A stretch of 64,000 nt of DNA from the NCBI RefSeq assembly GCF_001904635.1, contig NZ_MRCB01000022.1, positions 1-64,000 on the forward strand, written 5' to 3'. The position numbers and the translations under genes are program-made. Shown here piece after piece: positions 1 through 9,563 of this stretch. Below the pieces are notes generated by a model. It worked only from the letters and a program-made list of their open reading frames with translations, had not been told where the DNA came from and searched no databases. The stretch's first letter is position 1; each line of letters begins with the position of its first letter. The stretch comes from Hydrococcus rivularis NIES-593 (GTDB lineage Bacteria > Cyanobacteriota > Cyanobacteriia > Cyanobacteriales > Microcystaceae).

Positions 1-80
1 GTTTCATATTCTTATATTAACATAGAAGATTATGTCTGACTATATATGACTATACTTTAATAGTTTGGATTATATACCTT

Positions 81-130
81 AAGTCCGTTTAAACGGACTT
101 AAATTTTGAGCCAAGAAATTCATTTTTTGG
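81..130. repeat. paired hairpin repeat (REP-like)
   Basis: Two adjacent inverted repeats: a perfect 20-bp palindrome at 81-100 (AAGTCC...GGACTT) and an imperfect stem at 111-130 (CCAAGAAAT / ATTTTTTGG). The same two-hairpin design recurs at 33833-33882 with different stem bases. Function is unknown; no gene is visible in bases 1-495, which hold only repeats. Confidence 0.5.
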
Positions 131-209
131 TTAACTGCAATCATATTAAATCCGGTTAAACAACCGCAATACCTAGTAGTGCGTTCGCGTAGCGGGTGCG
201 GAGCACCTT

Positions 210-324
210 ATACCAATTTTCAGGTTTTCGCGATCGACATCCTTCTCCCCTCTCCCAATTTGGGAGAGGGGTTGGGGGTGAGGGCAATCGACTATCTCTG
301 TCATTAATGAATGAAAAATGGTAT
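210..324 (+). mobile_element. MITE-like element family A, copy 1
   Basis: A 115-bp element with near-matching inverted ends (ATACCAATTTTCA at the left, TGAAAAATGGTAT at the right) around an internal inverted repeat (CCCCTCTCCCAA / TTGGGAGAGGGG). It has no coding capacity. An inverted copy lies at 15776-15890 and an internally deleted copy at 47667-47727. It seems to lie inside an older repeat whose right part (336-409) recurs at 59230-59306. Confidence 0.7.
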
Positions 325-335
325 TATACCCTGCT

Positions 336-409
336 TGCGAGCGGGACGTATGCGCTTACGCGCACGCTACGATGAGCGCACTATATATTATGGCTAATTA
401 AACGTATTT
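336..409 (+). repeat. dispersed repeat, copy 1 (second copy at 59230)
   Basis: About 75 bp containing an inverted GTATGCGCTTACGCGCACG core and then a TTAAACG-type end. It matches 59230-59306 closely over its whole length. It is non-coding. Confidence 0.6.
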
Positions 410-495
410 GATATCAGAATGAAATAACCCTGTCTTGGACTTTCTAAACATCCTCTAAGAATCTCTGACTATCTTTTTCATCTCATCTAGCACAA

Positions 496-2118
496 TTAGA
501 CCACAGACAACAAAATTCGAGAAGGGTTATTTTCTCCACAATTTACTTTTAAAGTAATAATTCTAGCCTCGATCGCCCTCTCTTCATGAGGGAATTTACC
601 CGTCCCAGAATTAACAGGATAAGCAGGAAAACAAGCACCACTTAAACTAAGTCGCCAGCAATTCCCTTTCGCAATTTTCATGCAAATTGCTTGCAAAGGA
701 ATTCTGACGGGCAATTGCTTGGAATTAACTCTAATATATCCCTGAGTAAAGTTATAAACTCTACCATCGGAATAGACTTCTGATAACACCGCACAGAGAT
801 CGAAACTAGGTGCATCTGCTTGGCAATAAATTTCTACTACAATATCTCCTGCTATGCTCAAATCTTCTTCTAAAGGAGCAGATGTATAAGTTAAAATATC
901 GCTACGAATATCGAGACTAGAGCGCTCAAAAGACCCTCCAGGAATTGAAGCATGACCTCCTAATGCGGGGACGGGTCGCCAAGGGTCGTGAACTAATGTA
1001 TCTTCTGAAGATTGGGGATGCGCTTCTACTAATTTCCCATCATCATCTCGAATACTCGCTAAACCATTACTTGTTAAATAATAGGATTTTTGATGATAAC
1101 TTGGAAAGGCATCGAAATAACGCCATTTATTGCTTCCCATTTCAAATAAGCACACAGGAGGCGCATTCAAAATTTCTGAATCGATTCCTTTAAGAAATTT
1201 ATCAAACCATGCAATTTGTAATTTATCTATCGAACTGATTGCTGCTTGACCATAATCTAATGCACCAACTTTACGCCCCCAAGGTAAATGCACCCAAGGA
1301 CCAATAACTAAGTATTGAATAAATTGGGAACGGCTTGCCATTTCTTTATAAAAATTCAATGTTCCTCGCAAATAAGGATCGAACCATCCCCCAATATGCA
1401 ACATTGGTAAATCTACATCCTGCATCATGTTTTTTGGAGAGAGGTTTTCCCAATATTCATCGGGATAGGGATGATTTAACCAAGTATGATAAAAAGAGTC
1501 GGGTGCTAATTCTTTTAAAAGGGAAGGATTGGCAGGAATAAGATCGTATAAAGGTAAATTTCGAGAAGCTGTATAGAGTTTTTGAAAAGAGATTTCATCG
1601 CTTTGCAATCGTGCAGTTTCTGCAGCAATTTGAATTGCCCAACCAAGATTTGCTTGTAAACAAAATGCCCCATTTTCATATGCCCAATCGCTATATAAAT
1701 CGTAGGCAACCATCGACGGACAAATAGTTTTTAAGGCACTGTGAGAATTGATTGCGGCATATAATTGGGTCATTCCCTGATAAGAAAAGCCATACATTCC
1801 GACTTTTCCCGTACTGCCTGGGAGTTGAGATGTCCAATTAATAGTATCAAATCCATCGTCTATTTCATGAGCAAAAAGATCGAAGTTTCCTTCAGACGAT
1901 CCTCTGCCTCGAACGTCTTGAATGACAACGATATATCCTTGGGCAGCATACCAACTTGGATGGGCATAAACAACCGTAGAAGCAATTGCTCTCCCATAGG
2001 GTTGTCGCATTAATAAAACGGGAAATTTTTCGGAACTATCGGGACGATAAACGTCAGCATCTAGTCTTACTCCATCGCGAGTATACATAGATGCTGTTTC
2101 TTTTTTAACTTTGAGCAT
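496..2118 (-). CDS. CocE/NonD family serine hydrolase (X-Pro dipeptidyl-peptidase-like)
   Basis: A 540-residue alpha/beta hydrolase of the CocE/NonD family, whose members act on acyl or peptidyl esters and amides. The N-terminus has the family opening (RDGVRLDADVYRP) and an oxyanion region (IQDVRGRGSSEG). The nucleophile motif GFSYQG puts Ser at about residue 112. Asp in GGWFDPY (about 247) and His in GPWVHLPWG (about 277) complete a plausible triad. The C-terminal part is the jelly-roll domain typical of the family. No signal peptide is seen, so it is probably cytoplasmic. It stands alone on the minus strand. The natural substrate cannot be read from sequence. Confidence 0.88.
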   Translation of the reverse strand: MLKVKKETASMYTRDGVRLDADVYRPDSSEKFPVLLMRQPYGRAIASTVVYAHPSWYAAQGYIVVIQDVRGRGSSEGNFDLFAHEIDDGFDTINWTSQLPGSTGKVGMYGFSYQGMTQLYAAINSHSALKTICPSMVAYDLYSDWAYENGAFCLQANLGWAIQIAAETARLQSDEISFQKLYTASRNLPLYDLIPANPSLLKELAPDSFYHTWLNHPYPDEYWENLSPKNMMQDVDLPMLHIGGWFDPYLRGTLNFYKEMASRSQFIQYLVIGPWVHLPWGRKVGALDYGQAAISSIDKLQIAWFDKFLKGIDSEILNAPPVCLFEMGSNKWRYFDAFPSYHQKSYYLTSNGLASIRDDDGKLVEAHPQSSEDTLVHDPWRPVPALGGHASIPGGSFERSSLDIRSDILTYTSAPLEEDLSIAGDIVVEIYCQADAPSFDLCAVLSEVYSDGRVYNFTQGYIRVNSKQLPVRIPLQAICMKIAKGNCWRLSLSGACFPAYPVNSGTGKFPHEERAIEARIITLKVNCGENNPSRILLSVV

Positions 2119-2341
2119 GAGCTAATTGTATTTTTCTAGCTTTTTAGAAGTATCAAAAGCCTTTCTCCTTTTCCCTTTCCCTCTTCCCCCAATCGATCGA
2201 TTTAGTCTCTCATCTAACTGAAAACTGCTATAAGATGTTTCGTTTCGCTTCGCGATCGCTACGCTCAACATGACATTCTAATACTTTTGAGACAACCTGT
2301 AAGTCAGACATTTAAAATTTTAGTCAGTTTTAAGTTAGCTT

Positions 2342-2794
2342 TTAACAAGATACTAGAGCATCAAGTCGTTGAAGTACGCTCAAATCTTCCTCGTCTAATT
2401 TTTCTGGAATGCCGCTGCGAATCAGTTCTGAAAAATCCTCATTAGGCACCATAAAACATAGAGCATACAATCGTTCTGAACTCGGATTTCTAATTTCATG
2501 AATTCCCGTTGGTCGAACTAATAAACTATCGCCGGGACGAAGAGGAATTTGTTTGCCATCGCAGATTGCCATGCCTTCGCCTTTGAGAATAAAAAACATT
2601 TCTACGGCAAAGTGATGACGATGGGTAGGAGTTCTACCGCCCGGATCGAAAATTTCTACGCAAACCGTTAGAGAATCATCAGCAATGGTTGAATCAAAAA
2701 CGATCGCTAGACGATTACTATCCTGCGGACTAATGCGAAAGACTAGATAGTCTTTGGGGGACTTGACCACAGGAATCATGCAACGCTCTTTCAT
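2342..2794 (-). CDS. cupin domain protein
   Basis: A 150-residue single-domain cupin. The conserved core has the metal-binding motif 1 (THRHHFAVEMFFILKGEG, with His-His and Glu) and motif 2 (RPGDSLLVRPTGIHEI, with the last His ligand). Small proteins of this type are either sugar/acid-processing dioxygenase-like enzymes or ligand-binding sensors. No partner domain or neighbour fixes the role. The fold call is secure; the function is unknown. Confidence 0.8.
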   Translation of the reverse strand: MKERCMIPVVKSPKDYLVFRISPQDSNRLAIVFDSTIADDSLTVCVEIFDPGGRTPTHRHHFAVEMFFILKGEGMAICDGKQIPLRPGDSLLVRPTGIHEIRNPSSERLYALCFMVPNEDFSELIRSGIPEKLDEEDLSVLQRLDALVSC

Positions 2795-2892
2795 AGCCAG
2801 TTACCCATTATTCCTATTCCCGATCGCTGACTACTACGATAAAACCTGTTTCCTCAAATCTGACTAGATAAAGTGTAAAAAATTATGAAATT

Positions 2893-3735
2893 TTATGAGC
2901 GCCAGATGGCATCAGCAACTCGGCAAACGTCGCACATCTCGGCAACGTCGTGAACGCGCAATAGATCGGCAGAACCCGCGATCGCAGCGCAACAAGCGGC
3001 AGCAGTTCCCCAAACGCGCAATTTAGGGTCGTTGCGATCGAGAATGCGACCGATAAAACTTTTGCGCGAGGGTCCGACTAAGATGGGTACTTCTAGAGAA
3101 CGGAATTCGCTCAAGCGTCTCAGCAATTCTAAACTCTGTTCGTAAGTCTTGGCAAAACCGATACCGGGGTCGATAATGAGGCGAGAGCGATCGATTCCTA
3201 CTTGAATAGCTCGATCGATCCGATCTTCAAAAAACTGGTAGACTTCACCCACCAAATCCTCATAATCCGTTAACTGTTGCATGGTTTTAGGAGTGCCGCG
3301 AATGTGCATTAATACAATGGGGACTCCTAACTCGACAACGACAGGCAGCATATCAGCATCATACGTTCCCCCAGAAATGTCATTAACCAGATCTGCCCCT
3401 GCTTCTACCGCTGCTTGAGCGACAGATGCCCTCGTCGTATCGATAGAAATCGGCACGGAAACCTCTTCCCGCAGTGCCTTGATGGCGGGAATGACGCGAT
3501 TTAATTCTTCTTCTAGGGAGATTTGTTCTGCACCCGGTCGCGTGGACTGACCGCCAATATCGATAATATCTGCCCCATCTGCGACCAGTTTCTTTGCCTG
3601 TGCCAAAGCAGCATCGATAGTATCGAACTCGCCCCCATCGCTAAAACTATCGGGAGTGACATTCAAAATTCCCATCAGGTAAGTGCGTTCTCCCCAATGA
3701 AAAGTATGTTCTCGGATAGTTAAAGGGGTAGTCAT
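2893..3735 (-). CDS. folP: dihydropteroate synthase
   Basis: Condenses p-aminobenzoate with hydroxymethyl-dihydropterin pyrophosphate in folate synthesis; cytoplasmic TIM barrel. Signature motifs are present in order: GILNVTPDSFSDGG near the N-terminus, DIIDIGGQSTRPGA, SIDTTRA, DPGIGFAKT and LVGPSRKSFIG. The ATG at 3735 is preferred over the one seven codons upstream (3756) because a purine-rich AAGGGA lies just before it. It is followed at a short distance by tpiA on the same strand, so co-transcription is possible. Length (280 residues) is normal for the family. Confidence 0.95.
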   Translation of the reverse strand: MTTPLTIREHTFHWGERTYLMGILNVTPDSFSDGGEFDTIDAALAQAKKLVADGADIIDIGGQSTRPGAEQISLEEELNRVIPAIKALREEVSVPISIDTTRASVAQAAVEAGADLVNDISGGTYDADMLPVVVELGVPIVLMHIRGTPKTMQQLTDYEDLVGEVYQFFEDRIDRAIQVGIDRSRLIIDPGIGFAKTYEQSLELLRRLSEFRSLEVPILVGPSRKSFIGRILDRNDPKLRVWGTAAACCAAIAGSADLLRVHDVAEMCDVCRVADAIWRS

Positions 3736-3816
3736 TGTTTGTTTGTCCCTTGTCATTGGTCATTTGTCCTTTGTGGTTTAACGGACGACCAATAACCAAT
3801 GACTAATAACTACTCA

Positions 3817-4542
3817 CTACTGATAATTGACAATCCGAGCAAAACTAGTCGGATCTAAACTCGCACCTCCGACTAAAGCGCCATCAATTTCTGGTTGCGC
3901 CATAATTTCGTCGATGTTATCGGGTTTAACCGAACCGCCATATTGAATAGTGACATTGGGATTGGTCAATTGAGCGCGAATCAAACCAATGACGCGATTG
4001 GCTTCTAGGGCTTCGCAGGTATCCCCCGTGCCGATTGCCCAGATAGGTTCGTAAGCGATGACCAAATTATTTTGGTCTACATCTACTAAGTCTTTTTTCA
4101 ACTGATTGATGATGATATTTTCGGTTTCGCCTGCATCCCGTTGTGCCTTCGATTCGCCCACGCAGAGAATCGGGGTCAGACCATGACGTTGAGCTGCTTT
4201 TAGGCGTAGATTTACTGTTTCGTCCGTTTCTCCAAAATATTGTCGGCGTTCGCTGTGACCGATAATGACGTAACTCACGCCTATTTCTGCGAGCATCGGT
4301 GCTGCAATTTCGCCCGTGTAAGCACCTTCATCCGCCCAATGGACATTTTGCGCTCCCAGCTCGATCCGACTGCCGTGTAGACCTTTGGACAGCACTCCCA
4401 AAGCTGTAAAGGGAGCGCACAGAATAACTTTTCTCGCTTCGTCTGTATCTTCTATCTTCGATTTAAAGGCTTGTACGAACTCCAAGGTTTCTTCTTGGGT
4501 TTTGTACATTTTCCAGTTACCAGCAATGATAATTTTTCGCAC
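3817..4542 (-). CDS. tpiA: triose-phosphate isomerase
   Basis: Interconverts dihydroxyacetone phosphate and glyceraldehyde-3-phosphate, serving glycolysis and the Calvin cycle. The 241-residue TIM barrel has the expected GNWKMYKT N-terminus, the catalytic His in [12 protein letters not shown], the catalytic Glu in [11 protein letters not shown], and the phosphate-gripping YGGSVKPDN and GGASL loops. Length matches bacterial TpiA. It lies upstream of folP on the same strand. Confidence 0.97.
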   Translation of the reverse strand: MRKIIIAGNWKMYKTQEETLEFVQAFKSKIEDTDEARKVILCAPFTALGVLSKGLHGSRIELGAQNVHWADEGAYTGEIAAPMLAEIGVSYVIIGHSERRQYFGETDETVNLRLKAAQRHGLTPILCVGESKAQRDAGETENIIINQLKKDLVDVDQNNLVIAYEPIWAIGTGDTCEALEANRVIGLIRAQLTNPNVTIQYGGSVKPDNIDEIMAQPEIDGALVGGASLDPTSFARIVNYQ

Positions 4543-4643
4543 AGCTTTAACTTAGGTCAACTTCTACACATATTGCTCCATTAAGTTTAAAGCCTTAAGG
4601 GACTCTATTAAAATTATTTGGCAGGAAATTTTGATACTCAGTC

Positions 4644-5462
4644 TTAGCGTTTTTCTTCTCTAACCAAAGTCAGACTCACCCATTCTCCTTTATCGCCATA
4701 GCTGCGAATAATTCGCTGCCGTTGGGTAGGAGAGACTAACCAACCCACTTCTAGAACGAAACGCTGACGCGGTTTGATTTCCACGGGACAGTTACACGAT
4801 GCGCCATCCGGTAAGAGTAGAATTTGTACGGGTGGATCGCTGCGATCGAAATGCAGAATTGAGCCTGTTATGGTTGCCGTCGATGCGATCGCGCGATCGC
4901 CGAACGTCAGTCTTTGCTCCAATCGGTTACGATCGAGAAGGGAGACTTGAAGGCGGGTAGAATAAGTATCGGAGGGTCGAAAGTCGGGATAGATCGTGAC
5001 TGCTTCTCCCTGCCATTCTCCCAAGAGCTGGTCTACAGTTAGAAGCGGTCGTTCTGGTGCATTCGATCCAGCTAATTTTTCGCGAATTAGGGTGAGTTTG
5101 TCGAATTGGCTGTCAGCATTAAATACCATTACCAGACGCAGACGGCGATCGCCCTCGATAAGTCCAAACTCTGCCCCAAATTCAGAAAAAGGTCCCCATT
5201 GCATTGACCCTTGAGAAAAAGCCCCATTCTCAAAGAATAAAATGCTTCGACTCAAGGAACTGTAATCTAGAACTAAATCCTGGGGCGGTTGACCGGGAGG
5301 AAGACGACGAACGACTTGATGAATTTTTGTATTATTATCTTGTCCTTCCAAAGAAACTATCGTGGGCGTGTCTTCTATAAATTTTCCTTTGGGCGAGAGG
5401 CGAGTAAACGATCCGTGCCATTCGCCGAGATTCTTGAGTAAATATTCCCATTGAGAGGGCAT
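4644..5462 (-). CDS. DUF3598 family protein
   Basis: A 272-residue protein of the cyanobacterial DUF3598 family. The typical opening is SQWEYLLKNLGEWHGSFTR, followed by two similar beta-rich halves. The second half starts near LLGEWQGEAVTIYPDF, so the protein looks like an internal duplication of a lipocalin-like beta-barrel. No signal peptide or membrane segment is seen. Biochemical function is unknown. It is transcribed away from panD, sharing an intergenic region of about 100 bp. Confidence 0.8.
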   Translation of the reverse strand: MPSQWEYLLKNLGEWHGSFTRLSPKGKFIEDTPTIVSLEGQDNNTKIHQVVRRLPPGQPPQDLVLDYSSLSRSILFFENGAFSQGSMQWGPFSEFGAEFGLIEGDRRLRLVMVFNADSQFDKLTLIREKLAGSNAPERPLLTVDQLLGEWQGEAVTIYPDFRPSDTYSTRLQVSLLDRNRLEQRLTFGDRAIASTATITGSILHFDRSDPPVQILLLPDGASCNCPVEIKPRQRFVLEVGWLVSPTQRQRIIRSYGDKGEWVSLTLVREEKR

Positions 5463-5566
5463 AGTTGTGCCTATTGCATCAGTTCGATCGGAAATTTTGA
5501 GGTTATTCTGTTCGCAGAACCCAATAACAAAATCTTAAGATATAAAAAGTACCGCAGGGAGAAATA

Positions 5567-6031
5567 ATGGGAACAATCAGACTAATGCATGCCAAGTTAC
5601 ATCGGGTGCGAGTCACGGAAGCCAATGTTAATTATGTCGGGAGCATCACCATCGATGAGGAGTTATTAGATCGGGTTGGTATTCTTCCCCTTGAAGAAGT
5701 CGATGTCATCAACCTCAATAACGGCAAACGATGGTCAACCTATGCGCTTCCAGGAGAGGCAGGCAGTGGTGAGATTTGTCCCAATGGCGGTGCGGCATTG
5801 CTTTGCCAGCCTGGAGATATTCTAATTATTTATGCTTATGAAGAACGCGATCGCGCAGAAGTTTTACGTAACGGACATGAAGCGCGTGTTATCGTGGCAG
5901 ACGAGCAAAATCGCACTCAGCAATTTTTTTACCAAACTTTAAACCCGTCTGAGAGTGGAGATAAAGTTAAATTTCAGTCTTGGGATCTGACTGAGAGTAA
6001 CGGTCACGAACTGATTCCTTCCCAAATCTAG
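5567..6031 (+). CDS. panD: aspartate 1-decarboxylase
   Basis: Makes beta-alanine from aspartate for pantothenate and coenzyme A. PanD is made as a proenzyme that cleaves itself between Gly and Ser to form a pyruvoyl cofactor. The site is visible in NYVGSITID (Gly25-Ser26). Other family motifs are LHRVRVTEA at the N-terminus, the substrate-binding [10 protein letters not shown], and GAAALL-like [11 protein letters not shown]. At 154 residues it is longer than the usual ~126; the extra residues form a C-terminal tail. A GGGAGAA ribosome site precedes the ATG. Confidence 0.93.
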   Translation: MGTIRLMHAKLHRVRVTEANVNYVGSITIDEELLDRVGILPLEEVDVINLNNGKRWSTYALPGEAGSGEICPNGGAALLCQPGDILIIYAYEERDRAEVLRNGHEARVIVADEQNRTQQFFYQTLNPSESGDKVKFQSWDLTESNGHELIPSQI

Positions 6032-6119
6032 GTGTAGCGTCAACAGAAGCGGGCATCTTGCCCGCACTATAATTAAACTTGCTTTTAGAATCGAGCATTT
6101 AAAATTTAGGATCTAAATT

Positions 6120-6992
6120 ATGGCTGTTCGTCGAGATACGATCTGGGAAAGATTTTTAAAACCGATTTTTCAACTTTTTCTAATCGATGAAGATAAGCTA
6201 TTACAGTTATATAAATCGATCGATTGGGAAAAAGAAAGCGATCGCTTTCGCCAACCGAACTTAACTTATCCCGAATATTACAGTTCTCAAAATTTTCACG
6301 GCATCCAAGGCGGTTACTTAAATGGAGATGCCCCAGTAACCTACGATCCCATTACCCAGTACGTACTGCCTCCCAACGAAACTTGGGTGCGTCAAGGAGT
6401 CATTGAAGCGATCGAAGGACAGCCGCGCAGAATTCTGGACTTGGGTTGCGGTACGGGTTCGACAACGCTGATGCTCAAACAAGCTTTTCCCGAAGCAGAA
6501 GTTATCGGAATCGATTTGTCACCTTATATGCTAATTATGGCAGATCGTAAAGCTAGGCAAGCCGGACTGGAAATTCAATGGCAGCACGGCAAGGCTGAGG
6601 ATACAAAATTTCTAAATGCTTCGTTTGATGTCGTGAGTGCTTCTTTGCTATTCCATGAAACGCCGCCAAAGGTTGCGCGAGCGATTTTGCGAGAAGCGTT
6701 TCGTCTCCTAGTACCTGGAGGACAGGTTATTATCCTCGATGGCAATCAAAAAACCCTTTTACATACAGATTGGCTGACCGATATTTTTGAAGAACCTTAT
6801 ATCAAAGACTATGCAGCGGGAAGCGTTGATGCTTGGATGGGTGCGGCAGGATTTGAAGCCGTGCGAACCCAAGAAATTTGGTGGGTGCATCAGGTAACGC
6901 GAGGAATAAAACCCACGCCAGTTGAAGATTCTTCGATCGCAACGCCTCAGATAGAAGAAACTAGCGATACTATTTTGGTTCCTGTGGGATAG
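6120..6992 (+). CDS. class I SAM-dependent methyltransferase
   Basis: A 290-residue protein with a Rossmann-type methyltransferase core. Motif I is RRILDLGCGTGSTT (about residues 100-113), followed by the acidic ribose-binding end VIGIDLSPYML and motif IV region FDVVSASLLFHETP. An N-terminal extension of roughly 90 residues precedes the core. The substrate is unknown: small-molecule or lipid methylation is typical of this general family. It starts 88 bp after panD on the same strand and may be co-transcribed with it. Confidence 0.82.
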   Translation: MAVRRDTIWERFLKPIFQLFLIDEDKLLQLYKSIDWEKESDRFRQPNLTYPEYYSSQNFHGIQGGYLNGDAPVTYDPITQYVLPPNETWVRQGVIEAIEGQPRRILDLGCGTGSTTLMLKQAFPEAEVIGIDLSPYMLIMADRKARQAGLEIQWQHGKAEDTKFLNASFDVVSASLLFHETPPKVARAILREAFRLLVPGGQVIILDGNQKTLLHTDWLTDIFEEPYIKDYAAGSVDAWMGAAGFEAVRTQEIWWVHQVTRGIKPTPVEDSSIATPQIEETSDTILVPVG

Positions 6993-7037
6993 AATTCATT
7001 GGCAAGAAATCACAGTTGCATATTCTCTAATTTAACT

Positions 7038-7751
7038 ATGGATCTTTCAAACTCAAACACTGCCAAGAATTTGTCTGAAGCTTTTGCTGGAGAGTCGATG
7101 GCTAACCGCAAGTATCTGTTTTTTGCAGAAGTGACTCGTCAGCTTGGCATGACAGAACTCTCCAAACTGTTTCGAGAGACGGCAAATCAGGAAACCGAAC
7201 ACGCCTTTGCTCATTTTCGATTGATGCATCCCGAACTAGCAGTAGAAAATGCCGCTTCCTTGAGGGAAGAACAAAAAAAAGCGATCGCGGCTCGCTGTTT
7301 GGAACTGGCAATTGAGGGAGAAACCTACGAATACACCACTATGTATCCTAACTTTGCGGCAGAGGCTCGCGGCGATCGCGATCGCTCGGCGGTAGCAGAA
7401 TTTGAACAACAAGAGACGGAGTCTCGCGAACATGCCCGTATTTTTCGCAAAGCTGCCCACAACTTCGGGTTGTTGACTCATATCGAAGATCATCACGCAC
7501 GTCAGTATAGCGAAGCACTCCAAGCGCTCGCTGGCTCGGCTCCTTTGGCCAAAGCCGCTAGCGGCGATCCCGCCACTCAAAAATGGATTTGTCGGCAGTG
7601 TTCGATGATTTACGATCCGGTTGCAGGCGATCCTGATTCTGGAATTGCTCCGGGAACGCCTTTTGAAGCAATTCCCAACGATTGGCATTGTCCCATCTGC
7701 AAAGCTGCTAAAAACTTGTTTGTCCCTTACGAAGAGGTGGCTGCCGCATAA
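7038..7751 (+). CDS. rubrerythrin family protein
   Basis: A peroxide-scavenging diiron protein. The N-terminal ferritin-like four-helix domain has the ligand pattern Glu...ETEHAFAHF and a second E...ESREHARIF repeat. The C-terminal rubredoxin-like domain has paired CxxC motifs (WICRQCSMIY and WHCPICKAA). The ATG at 7038, giving MDLSNSNTAKN, is chosen because homology begins there; an in-frame TTG at 6999 would add 13 residues. The protein probably reduces hydrogen peroxide using electrons passed through the rubredoxin iron. Confidence 0.9.
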   Translation: MDLSNSNTAKNLSEAFAGESMANRKYLFFAEVTRQLGMTELSKLFRETANQETEHAFAHFRLMHPELAVENAASLREEQKKAIAARCLELAIEGETYEYTTMYPNFAAEARGDRDRSAVAEFEQQETESREHARIFRKAAHNFGLLTHIEDHHARQYSEALQALAGSAPLAKAASGDPATQKWICRQCSMIYDPVAGDPDSGIAPGTPFEAIPNDWHCPICKAAKNLFVPYEEVAAA

Positions 7752-7779
7752 ATTCTAAGGGTTTTTTATAGGGTTGAAT

Positions 7780-7823
7780 TGAGTTGGAACGCGCTCTCTC
7801 GTGCGATCGCGCAAGCCAACTCA
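7780..7823. terminator. possible bidirectional terminator between convergent genes
   Basis: Inverted repeat TGAGTTGG / CCAACTCA with a long, internally self-complementary loop. It lies between the convergent rubrerythrin and map genes. There is no strong T-run on the plus side. Confidence 0.35.
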
Positions 7824-7858
7824 GTTTCATAATGTTTCTTAGAAAAAAATATTATTAT

Positions 7859-8719
7859 TTAAATATTAGTGCGATCGGTTAGGATTTCATATCCGGTTTC
7901 TGTCACTAAAACTGTATGCTCAAATTGAGCGGATAGGGAATTATCAACAGTTACAACCGTCCAGCGATCGCGCAAGGTTCGAGTATGTTTTGACCCGGCA
8001 TTAACAATTGGTTCGATCGCCAATGTCATGCCCGCTCGCAATTTTATATTTGGTAATTGATTTGTCCGAAAATTGAAAACTGAAGGTTCTTCATGAAGAT
8101 TTCTTCCCACGCCATGACCGACGTAATCTTCTACAACACTAAATTTATTAGCTTTGATATGGTCTTCGATCGCACCTGCAATATCTAATAAATAATTTCC
8201 CGCCTTGACTTGTTCGATTCCTTTATATAAAGCTTCCTCAGCAACGCGAATCAATTTGGCAACTTTGGGGGAAACTTTGCCAACGGCAATAGTAATGCAA
8301 GAATCGCCATGATAGCCCTGGTAATAAGCTCCTGTATCAACCTTTAAAACGTCGCCAGCACGAATCACTTTTTTGGGATTGGGAATCCCGTGAACGACTT
8401 CATGATTGATGCACGAACAAATCGAAGCTGGAAAGCCGTAATATCCTTTAAAACTTGGAGTAGCGCCCATTTCTCGAATGCGCTGTTCGGCATAAGCATC
8501 TAAGTCAGCCGTTGTCATGCCAGGTTGCACCATTTGCGAGATTTCTTTGAGAACCGTTGCGACAATCCTAGCTGAGGCGCGCATGATTTCTATTTCTTGC
8601 GGCGACTTGATTTCTATACCGCGACGACTTCTTTTGGCGCGAGGCTGTCCGCTTTGCTGTTGTTTTGGCTGACTCTTAGAGGAGGGTTTGGGCGAAAAGA
8701 TATTGGTGAGGATATTCAT
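7859..8719 (-). CDS. map: methionine aminopeptidase, type I
   Basis: Removes the initiator methionine from new proteins. The catalytic pita-bread domain starts at [13 protein letters not shown], about residue 34. Metal ligands are seen in [16 protein letters not shown] (Asp), [14 protein letters not shown] (His), AIEPIV (Glu) and QFEHTVLV (Glu). The first ~33 residues are a Lys/Gln/Ser-rich extension with no counterpart in minimal MetAPs. Total length is 286. It faces the rubrerythrin gene. Confidence 0.93.
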   Translation of the reverse strand: MNILTNIFSPKPSSKSQPKQQQSGQPRAKRSRRGIEIKSPQEIEIMRASARIVATVLKEISQMVQPGMTTADLDAYAEQRIREMGATPSFKGYYGFPASICSCINHEVVHGIPNPKKVIRAGDVLKVDTGAYYQGYHGDSCITIAVGKVSPKVAKLIRVAEEALYKGIEQVKAGNYLLDIAGAIEDHIKANKFSVVEDYVGHGVGRNLHEEPSVFNFRTNQLPNIKLRAGMTLAIEPIVNAGSKHTRTLRDRWTVVTVDNSLSAQFEHTVLVTETGYEILTDRTNI

Positions 8720-8850
8720 TGAATCTATACAAATAAATGCGATCGCTATCGAATCTATATCTTAGATTAATTTAAGCGGCGATCGGATTTATTCATATCT
8801 CCATTGGGAAGTATCGTTCTTCGTGCTAGATACTGGAGGTGCGATCGCGT

Positions 8851-9006
8851 CCTGGTTGAGTGACCCAACTCAAATAGCCCTCACCCCAATCCCTCTCCCA
8901 GAGCGGGAGAGTGGCTCTCAACTTAAAACTTCTGCCTGAAGTTCCTTCGCCCTTTGTGGGAGAAGAGATTTAGGGATGAGGGGACAAAGATTTGTCAGTC
9001 AACCAG
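8851..9006 (-). mobile_element. MITE-like element family B, copy 1
   Basis: A 156-bp non-coding element with inverted ends (CCTGGTTGAGTGAC left; GTCAGTCAACCAG right) and internal inverted repeats of the CCTCTCCC / GGGAGAG type. A full copy in opposite orientation lies at 28598-28749. The right end overlaps the last codons of the cupredoxin gene (8995-9552) and provides its stop codon. Confidence 0.75.
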
Positions 9007-9552
9007 AATCGCGGCTGTATCCGCCGACTGGACTTCAACGACTCCTCGGAACATATTCATCCCACAGGTAAATTCGTATCTGCCGGGTTTTTCTGGGGTA
9101 AATTCAATCGCTGTAACTCGATTAAGCGGTAGTGCTTGAGCTATCCCAAAGTCGGGAAAACGGACTTCTTCTAGACAACTGCTAGTATCTTTGCGAACGA
9201 AGTTTAGCCGCACTTTTTGACCCGCTTGTACTAAGATTAGGCTGGGTTCGTAACCACCATCTACCGTAACGGTTACTTCTTGGATTCCCAATCGCGCGAT
9301 CGCTTTTGTAGACTTAGGCTTACTGAGTAAGAACCACCATAGTTCTAAACCAATCAGTCCCAATCCGCCTAACGTCACGGCAATTTTATTGACTATCGGT
9401 TGTTCGATCCTCTGCAACTGTTCGGTTGGCTGGTTTTGAGATGGTTGAATTCGATCCTGGTGAGGCATTTGGGCGACAACTTTACTCGAAGCTATTCCTA
9501 ACACCAGTCCTAAACTCGCGATCGTACTTACAAGCGCGGTTTTGTTAACCAT
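8995..9552 (-). CDS. membrane-anchored cupredoxin domain protein
   Basis: A 185-residue protein with an N-terminal hydrophobic segment (residues 5-28, signal or anchor), a second hydrophobic segment near residues 55-72 ending before Lys-rich KPKSTK, and a C-terminal cupredoxin-like beta domain. Candidate copper ligands are in TSSCLEEV and FTCGMNMF (Cys and two Met). It is the last gene of the copA operon, so a periplasmic copper-binding or -delivery role is inferred. The last three codons (Leu-Val-Asp) and the TGA come from the inverted end of a MITE-like element. A GGAGG ribosome site precedes the ATG. Confidence 0.8.
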   Translation of the reverse strand: MVNKTALVSTIASLGLVLGIASSKVVAQMPHQDRIQPSQNQPTEQLQRIEQPIVNKIAVTLGGLGLIGLELWWFLLSKPKSTKAIARLGIQEVTVTVDGGYEPSLILVQAGQKVRLNFVRKDTSSCLEEVRFPDFGIAQALPLNRVTAIEFTPEKPGRYEFTCGMNMFRGVVEVQSADTAAILVD

Positions 9553-9563
9553 TGTCCAACCTC

